Assembly (NCBI GenBank): GCA_964405325.1
Contig: CAYONM010000030.1
Coordinates: forward strand, 1-24,524
Source of the DNA: CAYONM01 sp964405325
Lineage (GTDB): Bacteria > Planctomycetota > UBA11346
Direction: 5' to 3'
DNA: 24,524 nucleotides
The translations under genes and the position numbers were made by a program. Of this stretch, positions 7,198 to 16,320 are shown piece by piece (the first letter of the stretch is position 1; each line of letters opens with the position of its first letter). The notes beneath the pieces were generated by a model. The model was not told the origin of the DNA and ran no database searches. It saw only the letters and a list, made by a program, of their open reading frames with translations.

Positions 7198-7309
7198 GCT
7201 TTGACGATAGCCCGCAAGACCGCTTACCGACAACCTGGTCGAAGGCTCCCGCTCAGTCCAAGATCAGCGACAGGTCGACCATCGCCAGATCTGGAGGTAT
7301 CCTTCCAAC

Positions 7310-8884
7310 ATGTCCTCCGCCAATCACGCCCACAATCAACAATCTGGGCATCTTCTCCGCATCAACCTCATTATCACGCTGTCGTGCTACGGCACAGCAG
7401 GAATCATGGCCCTGCTGGCCTATATGGTCCCCCCTTGGGGTATCGGCGTTGGGGCCACCATTCTGGCACTGGTCGTCAGTCTGATCATTGGCCTGGCCGT
7501 GCGTCACTTCCATCGGCAGCAACACCAGTCGGAATACGAGCTTCGCCTCCGCACCGAACAAGTGCTGACCGCCCTCTCACGACAATCGGCGCTGCTGGCG
7601 GCGATTCCAGCGGAGGTCTACTTCCTGGATCGCGAACTCCGCTACATCACCGTGAACCAGAGCCTGGCCGAGGCCATGGGTCTGTCCGCCGATCAGATGG
7701 TGGGACGTACCGATGCAGACATCAGACCCGATACCCAAGCCGAGCAGATCATGCAGGCGAATCGAACCGTGGTTTCCAGCGGCAAAGCCCTGCTCCAACA
7801 GGAAGAACAACTGACAGATCCGAGCGGCCAACCACGCTGGCTGCTGACCAACCGTGTCCCCCTGCTGGGCGCCAGCGGCGCGATCGATGGCCTGGTGGCG
7901 ATCAGCATCGACATCACCAACCTCAAGCAGCTGGAAGCCGAGTTGCGCAGCAACCGTGAGGAACTGCAGCTGATCCTCGATGGTGCCAACCTGGGCACCT
8001 GGGATCTGTCGATGCCAAACGACCTCATGCGCGTCGACCATCGCTACGCAAGCATGCTCGGACTGGAGCCGACGGCCATCACCAGGCGCGACGATTGGCT
8101 GGAGCTGGTCCATCCCGTCGACCGCTCGCTGCTGGATACCGCCATGGAGGCCCATCTCGCCAATCAGTTGCCGGCATTGGATCTGGAATACCGCCTTCGC
8201 CACCGACAGGGCCACTGGGTCTGGATGCTTTTACGCGGCAAACTGCTGCAACGAGACGCGCATGGCAGAGCCCTGCGCATGGCCGGCACCCACCTGGACA
8301 TCAACCAACGCAAAGCCACCGAACGTCTCTTGCACGATGAACGGGATCTCTTCCTGGGTGGACCACTGGTCGTCCTCCGCTGGCGGGCCGATGGCGATCA
8401 ATCCCTGCGGCACAGCTCGGGCAATGCCAAGGATGTCCTGGGATTCGATGCCATCGATCTCATCGCCGGCCGCCCGACCTTCAACGAGCGCATCCATCCC
8501 GACGAGAAGGCCCGGGTCGTCCAGATGCGCCACAGCCTGATGATCAGCGGTGGCTCCGAACCACACGAGCCCTATCGCTTCCGTCGTCAAGACGGCGAAT
8601 GGCTCTGGCTGCTGGAACACGACTGGACTGTGCGCAACGATCAGGGCCGCATCACCGATGTCCTCGCCTATGTCGTCGATATCTCCACCCGAGTCCGTGC
8701 CGAGCAACGCTGGCGCCGAAACCTGGCCGAACTGGAACGCTTCAACCGATTGATGCTCGGACGCGAAGAACGGATCCTCGCACTCAAAGCGGAAGTCAAC
8801 GATGCCCTGGTCCAGGGCGGACAAGCCTCACGTTACGAGATCACCACTGCCGGTACGGAAGCCCAGGATGTCATCGACACCTGA
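7310..8884 (+). CDS. Membrane-anchored triple-PAS sensor protein without a kinase domain
   Basis: A 524-residue protein with two N-terminal transmembrane segments (about 19-41 and 44-65), then three PAS/PAC units at roughly 92-205, 216-335 and 345-463. PAC-type ends are visible (GLVAISIDITNLKQLEAEL, RMAGTHLDINQRKATE, VLAYVVDISTRVRAEQ). The C-terminus LERFNRLMLGREERILALK (about 475-493) is the linker that, in related proteins, usually sits just before a histidine kinase or other output domain, but the protein ends without one. The ATG at 7310 has GGAGG 12 nt upstream. Its last 17 nt overlap the start of the hybrid kinase gene, so the two are translated together and probably act as one signalling unit. 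The ligand is unknown, and no heme or flavin site can be assigned by eye. Confidence 0.85.
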   Translation: MSSANHAHNQQSGHLLRINLIITLSCYGTAGIMALLAYMVPPWGIGVGATILALVVSLIIGLAVRHFHRQQHQSEYELRLRTEQVLTALSRQSALLAAIPAEVYFLDRELRYITVNQSLAEAMGLSADQMVGRTDADIRPDTQAEQIMQANRTVVSSGKALLQQEEQLTDPSGQPRWLLTNRVPLLGASGAIDGLVAISIDITNLKQLEAELRSNREELQLILDGANLGTWDLSMPNDLMRVDHRYASMLGLEPTAITRRDDWLELVHPVDRSLLDTAMEAHLANQLPALDLEYRLRHRQGHWVWMLLRGKLLQRDAHGRALRMAGTHLDINQRKATERLLHDERDLFLGGPLVVLRWRADGDQSLRHSSGNAKDVLGFDAIDLIAGRPTFNERIHPDEKARVVQMRHSLMISGGSEPHEPYRFRRQDGEWLWLLEHDWTVRNDQGRITDVLAYVVDISTRVRAEQRWRRNLAELERFNRLMLGREERILALKAEVNDALVQGGQASRYEITTAGTEAQDVIDT

Positions 8885-11609
8885 ATCGAACAGCGCCAAG
8901 CAACTCCTCGCCTGGCTGGTCAGTCCGCTGGCCATGCTGCCCCTGGCACTGCTGGCATTGATCGGCGAGACGGACTTGCTGCGCATCCTGCTCCTGGCCA
9001 CGACCATCTCGCTGGGGGCCTGCCTGGAATTATTGCGCCGACGCCCGGTCCGACTGCTGGCCGTGGAAAAAACACCGACCCACGCAACGGGAAATGAATC
9101 CCAATCCCCCCCGGTAGACCCTGCGTTGGTATCACCGTCACCGGCATCGGCACCGGCACCGGCACCACCACCCAGCGCCACCACTCCAGATACACCCGAT
9201 CCACGGCCCGGTTTCACCGCCATCCTGGATGCGGTACCCAGCCCGATCTTCCTACTGGCCGCCAAGGACCAACAGGTCATCCACCACAATATCGCCGCCT
9301 ACAGTCAATGGTCTGACCTCCCCCTGTCCGAGCGCGAGGTGATCTCCATCACCCAGAAAGGCACCCCACAGGCCTGGAGCGACAACCAATGGCTGATCCA
9401 GGCCCGCTCCTGCCACCTGGGTGGCCGCGCCTATGTTCTGCTGTGCTTTCAAGATCGCAGCGAGCTCCATCGCCAACGACGAATCCGCCTGCAAGCCGAA
9501 GAACAGGCCAGGCAGCAAACCGACGAATTGATCCGCAGTCGCCAAGTCGCTTTCAGCATGATGGAGGATGCCAATCTCGCTCGGCAGGCCGCCGAAAAAG
9601 CCTATGCACAACTGTTGCTGGCACGCGAAGAGGCCGAGGTCGCGAATCAGGCGAAGAGCGCTTTCGTCGCCAACATGAGCCACGAGATCCGCACCCCCAT
9701 GAACGGCGTGGTCGGCATGCTCAGCCTGCTGCTGGATACCAATCTGCGTGATGATCAGCACCGACAAGCCCAAGCCGCCAAGGACAGCGCCGAGAGCTTG
9801 TTGCAAATCATCAATGACATCCTCGATTTTTCCAAAATCGAGGCCGGCAAAATGCAGATCGAGGCGTTCTATTTCGACCTGCGTCAATTAATGGAAGGCT
9901 TGGCCGATACTTTGGCCCTACGGGCCCGGGACAAACACATCGAATTCAATTGCCTGATCACCTCCGATACGCCCAACCGTCTGCATGGTGATGCCGGACG
10001 CATTCGTCAGATCCTGCTGAACCTGGCTAGCAACGCGATCAAATTCACTGAAATGGGCGAGGTGGCCATCATCGTCAGCCAACGCCGGGAGACGCGCGAC
10101 CAGGTCGAGCTGGAATGGGCGGTTCGCGACACCGGTATCGGCATCCCACCCGAGCGCCTGGAATGCCTGTTCCAACCGTTTGAGCAGGCCGATGGAACCG
10201 TCTCGCGCCGCTTTGGTGGCACCGGGCTGGGCCTGTCCATCTGTAAACAGCTGGTCACTCTGATGGGCGGTAGCATCGAGGTGCACAGTGTACCCCAACA
10301 GGGCTCGACCTTCTCGGTGATCCTGCCGCTGGCCAAACAGGATCCACTGCAGCCACGCCTTCCCCATCCCCAAGCACCGGAGCAATTGGCCGGACGTCGC
10401 GCCCTGATCGTCGACGACAACCGGACCAGCCGGCTGGTATTCGCCGAAATGCTGCAGAGCTGGGGGATTCAAGAATTCGAGGCAGCAGACGGACAATCGG
10501 GTCTGTCGCTGCTACGACAGCATGCCGACGAGCATCCCATTGATATCGCCTTGGTGGATCTGGACCTGCCAGACCTGGTTGGAACCGCCTTCGCGGAAGC
10601 CTGTCGCGCCGAGACACGACTGAATCGCACACGCCTGATCGCCCTCCCGGTGAGTACCAGGAGCAGTCAGGCAAGTCTTCGCGCGGCCGGCTTCGCCGCC
10701 AGCATCCAGAAGCCAGCGCATCAGAGCGAGGTGTTCAACTGCCTCATGAGTGTACTTTTTGGCACCCATGTTGCCATATCCAAACACAAAGCTGGAGCCC
10801 ATGCACTGATCGTCAATCGCGATACCCGCATCCTGCTGGTCGAAGATAATCTCACCAACCAGATGGTCGCCCAGGGTATGCTACACCACCTCGGCCTGAC
10901 TGCCGACGTAGTCGCCAACGGACTCGAGGCCCTGGCCGCTCTGACCACCCTGCCCTACAATCTGGTGCTGATGGACTGCAACATGCCGGAAATGGACGGG
11001 TTTGCCGCCAGCCGCGCCATCCGCCTTGGCGAAGCCGGCGCCAAGGTCTGCGAAATCCCGATCATTGCTTTGACCGCCAATGCCATGCAAGGCGATCGAG
11101 AACGCTGCCTGGCTGCCGGTATGACCGACTATCTCCCGAAACCGATCTCGCTTCCCGATCTGGCCGCTTGTCTCAATCGCTATATTCCTGCTGCCGGAGA
11201 GGCACCCCAGCAAGCACCCCTCTCAACCGCATCTGCCATAGATGACTCGCAGGCCAATTCAGGACCGGATTTTTGTCAGGAGGAACTGTCTGCACGAACC
11301 ATGCACGACGAAGACCTCATGGCGACCCTGTGCGAAGTCTACCTCCGCGATACCCCCATCACCCTACGCGAGTTGGAACAACAACTGATCGACGGTCTGG
11401 TTCCAGAAGCGACTCGCGCCGCGCATTCGATCAAAGGAGCTTCCGCCAACCTCGGCGCACCGCTGGTCCAGGAGCAGGCGCGCGTGATCGAAGACCTCTG
11501 TCGGGCCAGTCGACTGGACCAGGGCCTGATGGAATTACCAGAATTACAACATCGTTTCCAACAAGCCGCCAAGGCGATGCAGAACTACCTGGAAAATGCC
11601 ACCCGATAA
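8868..11609 (+). CDS. Hybrid sensor histidine kinase with two receivers and an Hpt domain
   Basis: This 913-residue multistep phosphorelay protein is anchored by two hydrophobic segments (about 14-33 and 38-55). An Ala/Pro-rich linker (80-115, from a GGCACC-type simple repeat), a degenerate PAS-like region (116-200) and a coiled coil (200-262) follow. The HisKA box NMSHEIRTPMNG puts the phosphorylated His at H272; the ATPase domain shows DTGIGIPPERL and GGTGLGLSICKQL. Receiver 1 (ALIVDDNRTS) has D564 and receiver 2 (ILLVEDNLTN, LMDCNMPEMDG) has D703. The C-terminal Hpt has H853 in AAHSIKGASANLG. It resembles BarA/ArcB-type kinases. I chose the ATG at 8868, inside the end of the PAS gene, over an upstream ATG at 8802. 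No separate response regulator is adjacent. It converges on pmbA, with 4 nt between them. Confidence 0.92.
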   Translation: MSSTPESNSAKQLLAWLVSPLAMLPLALLALIGETDLLRILLLATTISLGACLELLRRRPVRLLAVEKTPTHATGNESQSPPVDPALVSPSPASAPAPAPPPSATTPDTPDPRPGFTAILDAVPSPIFLLAAKDQQVIHHNIAAYSQWSDLPLSEREVISITQKGTPQAWSDNQWLIQARSCHLGGRAYVLLCFQDRSELHRQRRIRLQAEEQARQQTDELIRSRQVAFSMMEDANLARQAAEKAYAQLLLAREEAEVANQAKSAFVANMSHEIRTPMNGVVGMLSLLLDTNLRDDQHRQAQAAKDSAESLLQIINDILDFSKIEAGKMQIEAFYFDLRQLMEGLADTLALRARDKHIEFNCLITSDTPNRLHGDAGRIRQILLNLASNAIKFTEMGEVAIIVSQRRETRDQVELEWAVRDTGIGIPPERLECLFQPFEQADGTVSRRFGGTGLGLSICKQLVTLMGGSIEVHSVPQQGSTFSVILPLAKQDPLQPRLPHPQAPEQLAGRRALIVDDNRTSRLVFAEMLQSWGIQEFEAADGQSGLSLLRQHADEHPIDIALVDLDLPDLVGTAFAEACRAETRLNRTRLIALPVSTRSSQASLRAAGFAASIQKPAHQSEVFNCLMSVLFGTHVAISKHKAGAHALIVNRDTRILLVEDNLTNQMVAQGMLHHLGLTADVVANGLEALAALTTLPYNLVLMDCNMPEMDGFAASRAIRLGEAGAKVCEIPIIALTANAMQGDRERCLAAGMTDYLPKPISLPDLAACLNRYIPAAGEAPQQAPLSTASAIDDSQANSGPDFCQEELSARTMHDEDLMATLCEVYLRDTPITLRELEQQLIDGLVPEATRAAHSIKGASANLGAPLVQEQARVIEDLCRASRLDQGLMELPELQHRFQQAAKAMQNYLENATR

Positions 11610-11613
11610 ATAA

Positions 11614-12951
11614 TCAAGCGCCGCCCATGGTCAAACCGGTCACCAGCAGGCTCGGACTGGCGATGGCACGTTCCGGCAGGGGATCATTGCCGATTGCCTG
11701 CACCCCCTGGAACAGATCCTGTAAACGACCAGCCAGGGTAATGCCCTGGACCGGATGCACGATGTCACCGTTTTCGACCCAGAAACCACCAACCCCCTTG
11801 GACCATTGTCCCGAAGCGAGGTCGACGCCATGGCCCTGGGTGGTGGTCACCAACAAACCCGTACCCATTTGCCGCAACAAGTCTTCGCGGCTGTTCGCAC
11901 CCGGTTGCAAGCGCAGGTTGCTGCAACCGGCCGCATGACCGGTCAGCGGCAGATCCAGACGCGTAGCGGAATAGGTATCGGTCAGCCAATGCTGCACCAC
12001 GCCGGCGTCGATCACCGTCAAACGAGCAGAGCGAACCCCCTCGTCATCGCAGGGTCGGGAAGCGGACTCGCCAGCCAGGGTGGCGTCATCGATGATGGTC
12101 ACCTGCTCACTGGCAACCTGCTTACCACGTTGGTCGGCCCAGCAACTGGCCCCACGGTAGATCGCCGATCCGCTGACCAGTCCACCGATCAAACCGAGCA
12201 ATTCCGAGGCACTGCGATTGTCGAACACCACCGGCACCGCTGCCGAAGACACCGCGCGCCAGCCGAACCCCTCGGTGGCACGTCGCAGGGCGGTCTGGGC
12301 AATCGTCTCGGGATCACGCAGACGCGCGGCCTGCCGGCTGCTGCTGACATCCCAGCCCATCTGTTTTTCATGGTCCTGTTCGGCAACCACCACCAACTGC
12401 AACGCATAACGAGTGCTCTGATGGCTCAGATCCACCCCCTGGGTGGTGCGCAGCCGCCAGCGTCCCAGATGACTGCTGGCACCAGAACGATGCGTCGCCA
12501 CCACCCGCGCATCTGCACGCGCAAGGGCATCGGCGGTGAGAATAACCTTGGTCAAACCATCAGGATCGTGCCCGCGACCATCGTCATCCAGATCGGCGAC
12601 CTGAACCAAGCCACACTGCCCGGTCTCCGGCAAGCGACTGGCGGGATCGGGGGCGCCGGCTTCGGCCAGCGCCAGGCACTCCTGCGCCAATCGCCGAATG
12701 GTCTCCAGCTTCAAATCGGTCGTGCTCATGCCGGCCGAACGGCCATCATCGGCATACACCGTCAGCGACAGGCCTTGGCTGCGCGCTTGCTCCACGGCTT
12801 CAATACCGCCGGAAGCGATGGTCAGATCCCAATCATCGCTGCTGCGCAACATCGCTCGTGCCTGCATGCCCGCCGCCAACACCGGTGCCAAGGCAGCATC
12901 CAAAAGCGCATCTTCATTGTCTATTTTCAATTGCTCGAGCGCACTGATCAT
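11614..12951 (-). CDS. pmbA: TldE/PmbA subunit of the TldD-TldE metalloprotease
   Basis: A 445-residue member of the TldD/PmbA (U62) family. As in other PmbA/TldE subunits, no HExxxH zinc motif is present. The family pattern is seen in ALPAV-like FGWRAVSSAAVPVVFDNRSASELLG, the CDDEGVRSARLTVIDAGV segment, LTGHAAGCSNL, and the C-terminal GQWSKGVGGFWVENGDI. TldE pairs with TldD in a cytosolic protease that trims unfolded or modified peptides. The ATG at 12951 overlaps the tldD stop by 4 nt (ATGA), and a GGAGGGG ribosome site sits in the tldD end, so the pair is coupled. No peptide precursor gene of the microcin type is visible nearby. Confidence 0.93.
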   Translation of the reverse strand: MISALEQLKIDNEDALLDAALAPVLAAGMQARAMLRSSDDWDLTIASGGIEAVEQARSQGLSLTVYADDGRSAGMSTTDLKLETIRRLAQECLALAEAGAPDPASRLPETGQCGLVQVADLDDDGRGHDPDGLTKVILTADALARADARVVATHRSGASSHLGRWRLRTTQGVDLSHQSTRYALQLVVVAEQDHEKQMGWDVSSSRQAARLRDPETIAQTALRRATEGFGWRAVSSAAVPVVFDNRSASELLGLIGGLVSGSAIYRGASCWADQRGKQVASEQVTIIDDATLAGESASRPCDDEGVRSARLTVIDAGVVQHWLTDTYSATRLDLPLTGHAAGCSNLRLQPGANSREDLLRQMGTGLLVTTTQGHGVDLASGQWSKGVGGFWVENGDIVHPVQGITLAGRLQDLFQGVQAIGNDPLPERAIASPSLLVTGLTMGGA

Positions 12952-14363
12952 GCTTGTTCCCCTCCGACCACCAACTCATCCACCTTGAACGTCGGTGTGA
13001 ACACACTCACCGGCGCACCTTGGCCATCCTTACCACAGGTGTAAGCAGCATGGTCGATTCGCTGGTCGTGCGCGACCGCGCAGACCCGGCGCATGGTTTC
13101 CGGGCCGTTACCCACCAACGTGGCCCCACGCACCGGTCGGGTGATACGACCATCCTCGATCAGATAGCCTTCCAGGACCTCGAAATTATAATCGCCCTTG
13201 CTGATATCCACCGAGCCACCACCGATGGTCTTGGCATACAAGCCACGCGAGACACTGCGGATGATCGCGTCCGGATCCTCCTCGCCAGCCGCCATGCCCG
13301 TGATGCGCATGCGCGGAATGGGCAGCGAGTGATAGCTGTCGCGACGGCCATTGCCGGTCACCGGCAGGTTCATCAAACGGGCATTGAGGCGATCGGTCAG
13401 ATAGCCACGCAAAACGCCGTTTTCAATCAAAGTGGTGCTGTCGACCGGGCTACCTTCATCGTCGACGTTGATACTGCCGCGCTCGCCGGGGGAGATCCCC
13501 TCATCGATGATGCCGACCAATTCCGAGGCCACCGGTTGGCCGAGTTGACCGGCATAGGCCGAAACCCCACGGCGATTGAAATCCGCTTCCAGGCCATGGC
13601 CAACCGCTTCGTGTATCAGCACACCGGCCGAACCAGCCGCCAGCACCACGGACATGCTGCCGGCCGGACAGGCCTCGGCCTCCAGCCGCAGACGACCCAA
13701 GCGCAACGCTTCCGCGGCCAGCTGCTCGGGCAACTCACCGCCCAGCAGCTCATAGCCACCACGACGCCCCCAGGAGGTATAGCCGCGTTCGCGCCGGCCC
13801 TGATCCTGGAACAAGGCCGACACCGTGGTCCGGATCATGGGCTGATAGTCCTCGGCCCAGATGCCATCGGAGCGGAACACCTGGATCCAACGCTCGCTAT
13901 CCACCAGGCCACAACTGACCCAAGCAACCGCCGCATCGCCAGCAGCCGCCGCATCGTGCATACGCCGGCACAAGGCGATCCGACCATCGATGGGCTCGGC
14001 AGCCAGGCCCACCTCGACTGGATAGCGATCCGGCACCGACCGCCGCTGCAAGGTTTGTGGCGTCGTACCGCCACCTGCCTGGGCGATACGCGCCGCTTGC
14101 CGAGCGGCATCCAGCAGGTCGGCATCGCGCCCAGATTCCGAAAACGCCAAGCCCTGCGACTCCCCCTGCACCACCCGCACGGCAACGCCAGCGGACACGT
14201 TCAGGCTGGAGGAGCGCACTTTGGCTTCCTCATAGCCGATCATGCGCAGCTGATGGTATTCACTGAACACTTCGGCTTCGTCACCGCCTTGCTCCAAGGC
14301 CGCGCGTAGGACGCGGGTGGCCAGATCAGGATCCAAAGGCATTGGCTGCGGGGGCGTGGTCAT
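12948..14363 (-). CDS. tldD: TldD zinc metalloprotease subunit
   Basis: A 471-residue TldD, the catalytic partner of PmbA/TldE. The zinc site HEAVGH gives H251, E252 and H256 within LIHEAVGHGLEADFNRRG. DEGSPVDSTTLIENG, LMNLPVTGNGRRDSYHSLP and PRMRITGMAAGEEDP are family hallmarks. The C-terminal cysteine in YTCGKDGQ corresponds to the zinc-binding Cys of E. coli TldD, so the site looks complete. The start is the ATG at 14363 with GGAG 8 nt upstream; a 42-codon longer frame upstream has unrelated sequence. It is transcribed away from maeA across a 271-nt divergent gap in which I see no further gene, and it is followed by pmbA with a 4-nt overlap. Confidence 0.95.
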   Translation of the reverse strand: MTTPPQPMPLDPDLATRVLRAALEQGGDEAEVFSEYHQLRMIGYEEAKVRSSSLNVSAGVAVRVVQGESQGLAFSESGRDADLLDAARQAARIAQAGGGTTPQTLQRRSVPDRYPVEVGLAAEPIDGRIALCRRMHDAAAAGDAAVAWVSCGLVDSERWIQVFRSDGIWAEDYQPMIRTTVSALFQDQGRRERGYTSWGRRGGYELLGGELPEQLAAEALRLGRLRLEAEACPAGSMSVVLAAGSAGVLIHEAVGHGLEADFNRRGVSAYAGQLGQPVASELVGIIDEGISPGERGSINVDDEGSPVDSTTLIENGVLRGYLTDRLNARLMNLPVTGNGRRDSYHSLPIPRMRITGMAAGEEDPDAIIRSVSRGLYAKTIGGGSVDISKGDYNFEVLEGYLIEDGRITRPVRGATLVGNGPETMRRVCAVAHDQRIDHAAYTCGKDGQGAPVSVFTPTFKVDELVVGGEQA

Positions 14364-14634
14364 CGGCTCATCTCCGACTGGCGAGGCTACAGCCCCCAGC
14401 CGAGCGACAAGATCAGTACCACCGGCCTGCGGCAGTCTGCGATCACCCCTCCGGAAACCGGGCTTCATTCCTGGGTTCGACACCACCACACGCGAACGAG
14501 TACCGCCTGGTATTACCTGTTACCGCATGCGCACTCATGCATCAGGAACATGCTGGCGCCAAATCTGCACTGCGCACTTGCACCACCGCAGATGACCGTG
14601 ATGCCATGGCCCCAATGTGGATGGAGATGACCAT

Positions 14635-16275
14635 ATGTCCCTGTTGACCCAGCTGATGCCACGTGGCCTCAAATTACTGCAGGACCCGGTGTTGAACAAG
14701 GGCACCGCCCACACCGCAGCCGAACGCAATGCCCTGGGCCTGCGTGGCCTGCTCCCACCTCGAGTCGTGGATATCGACACCCAAGTCCAGCGGGTGTACG
14801 AAAATTTCTGCGCCAAGCCCGATGATCTGGAACGCTACATCCACCTGATCAGCCTGCAGGACCGCAACGAAACCCTGTTCTACCGACTGTTGCTGGAACA
14901 TCTGCCGGAAATGATGCCCATCGTCTACACTCCGACGGTCGGACGGGCCTGTCAGCGCTACGGTCACATTTATCGCCGCGCCCGCGGCCTGTACATCACC
15001 CCGGACGACATCGACTGCATCGACTGCCTGCTGGCCAACTGGCCGCATCAAGACGCCAAGGTCATTGTGGTCACCGATGGCGAACGCATCCTGGGCCTGG
15101 GCGATCTGGGCGCCAACGGCATGGGTATTCCAGTCGGCAAGCTGACCCTGTACAGCGCCTGCGCCGGCATCGACCCCACCACCTGCCTGCCAGTGACCCT
15201 GGACGTGGGCACCAACAACGAAGAGCTGCTGAACGACCCCCTCTATATCGGTCGTCCCGAAAAACGTCTGACCGGTCCAGCCTACGACGCTCTGATCGAG
15301 GCCTTCATCACCGCCGTACAGAAGCGCTGGCCGCGAGCTCTCATCCAGTTCGAGGATTTCGCAAACCACAACGCCTTCCGACTCTTGGCGCACTGGCGCG
15401 AACGTGTCTGCTGCTTCAACGACGACATCCAAGGCACCGCCGCGGTGGCCCTGGCCGGACTGATCGCAGCCGGCCACCTGACCGACCGGCCACTGACCGA
15501 GGAGCGCCTCTTGTTCAGCGGTGCCGGCGAAGCCGGCCTGGGTATTGGCGAGCTGACAGTCTCGGCCATGATGGCCGAAGGCCTGTCGGAACAGGACGCT
15601 CGTAGCCGTTGCTGGTTTACCGACTCCAAGGGTCTGGTGGTGGCCAGTCGCTCGGACCTGAATGCGCACAAGCGAGCCTTCGCCCACGACGCCCCCGTCT
15701 GCGCCACCTTGCCAGAAATCGTCGAGCAGCTGAAGCCAACCGCGCTGATCGGTGTTTCGGGCCAACCCCAGACTTTTACCGAGCAGATTCTGACCCGCAT
15801 GGGCGAGCTGAACGACAAACCGATCATCTTCGCCCTATCCAACCCCACCAGCAAAGCCGAGTGCACCGCCGAGCAGGCCTGGCTCGCCACTGGCGGCCGT
15901 GCGGTATTCGCCTCCGGCTCTCCCTTCCCCAGCTTCGAGCTGGACGGCAAGCGCTTGGAACCCGGCCAAGGCAACAACGCCTACATCTTCCCGGGGGTTG
16001 GCCTGGGTATCATCGCCTGCGCAGCGCGCAGCGTACCCGACAGCCTGTTCGCCACCGCCGCCAAATGTCTGGCGGAACAGGTCTCAGAAGAAGACCTGGC
16101 AGTCGGTCGTATCTACCCGCACCTGAACCAGATCCGCGAAGTCAGCCGCAATATCGCCATGGCCGTCGCCGAGGAAGCCTGGCATCTAGATCTGGCCCAG
16201 AACCCCCAACCCGAAGACATCGGTGCCCTGGTCGACAGTCTGATCTACTCGCCAGAATATCCGGAATACCGCTGA
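14635..16275 (+). CDS. maeA: NAD-dependent malic enzyme (oxaloacetate-decarboxylating)
   Basis: A 546-residue large-type malic enzyme of the MaeA/SfcA kind, converting malate and NAD+ to pyruvate, CO2 and NADH in the cytosol. It has the catalytic Tyr in VYTPTVG (Y98), GLGDLGANGMGIPVGK with the active-site Lys (K169), LDVGTNNEELLNDP, metal ligands in FEDFA (E240, D241) and FNDDIQGTA (D264), a Rossmann loop SGAGEAGLGIGE (295-306), and SNPTSKAECTAEQAW. Cofactor choice is assigned by family, not read directly. The ATG at 14635 has GGAG 8 nt upstream; a GTG at 14617 in frame is less likely. The gene ends at a strong hairpin shared with the convergent actF. Confidence 0.95.
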   Translation: MSLLTQLMPRGLKLLQDPVLNKGTAHTAAERNALGLRGLLPPRVVDIDTQVQRVYENFCAKPDDLERYIHLISLQDRNETLFYRLLLEHLPEMMPIVYTPTVGRACQRYGHIYRRARGLYITPDDIDCIDCLLANWPHQDAKVIVVTDGERILGLGDLGANGMGIPVGKLTLYSACAGIDPTTCLPVTLDVGTNNEELLNDPLYIGRPEKRLTGPAYDALIEAFITAVQKRWPRALIQFEDFANHNAFRLLAHWRERVCCFNDDIQGTAAVALAGLIAAGHLTDRPLTEERLLFSGAGEAGLGIGELTVSAMMAEGLSEQDARSRCWFTDSKGLVVASRSDLNAHKRAFAHDAPVCATLPEIVEQLKPTALIGVSGQPQTFTEQILTRMGELNDKPIIFALSNPTSKAECTAEQAWLATGGRAVFASGSPFPSFELDGKRLEPGQGNNAYIFPGVGLGIIACAARSVPDSLFATAAKCLAEQVSEEDLAVGRIYPHLNQIREVSRNIAMAVAEEAWHLDLAQNPQPEDIGALVDSLIYSPEYPEYR

Positions 16276-16276
16276 A

Positions 16277-16318
16277 AGGTTTCCATCAGAGGAAGCGAAG
16301 CCCCTCTGATGGAAACCT
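16277..16318. terminator. Bidirectional hairpin between maeA and actF
   Basis: A perfect 16-bp inverted repeat, AGGTTTCCATCAGAGG and its complement, surrounds a 10-nt loop. It lies directly after the maeA stop codon and 2 nt from the actF stop codon. There is no long T-run on either strand, so termination would rely on stem strength. Serving both convergent genes is inferred from position. Confidence 0.7.
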
Positions 16319-16320
16319 CA

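Noticed and set aside
9130..9180. Simple GGCACC-like repeat in the hybrid kinase
   Set aside because: It encodes the Ala/Pro-rich linker and is in frame. It may vary in length, but nothing suggests phase variation, since the unit is a multiple of three.
11755..14309. Long plus-strand open frames (429 and 451 codons) opposite pmbA and tldD
   Set aside because: Their translations are low-complexity, Gln/His/Arg-rich and show no domain. The minus-strand frames are clear TldD and PmbA. They are antisense artefacts of high GC.
11614..14363. A RiPP or microcin-type system around TldD/PmbA
   Set aside because: TldD and PmbA can mature peptides such as microcin B17, but no short precursor, cyclase or exporter gene is visible nearby; both genes are common housekeeping genes.
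14674..15765. A 363-codon minus-strand open frame inside maeA
   Set aside because: It is a Gly/Val/Gln-rich shadow of a well-supported malic enzyme gene.
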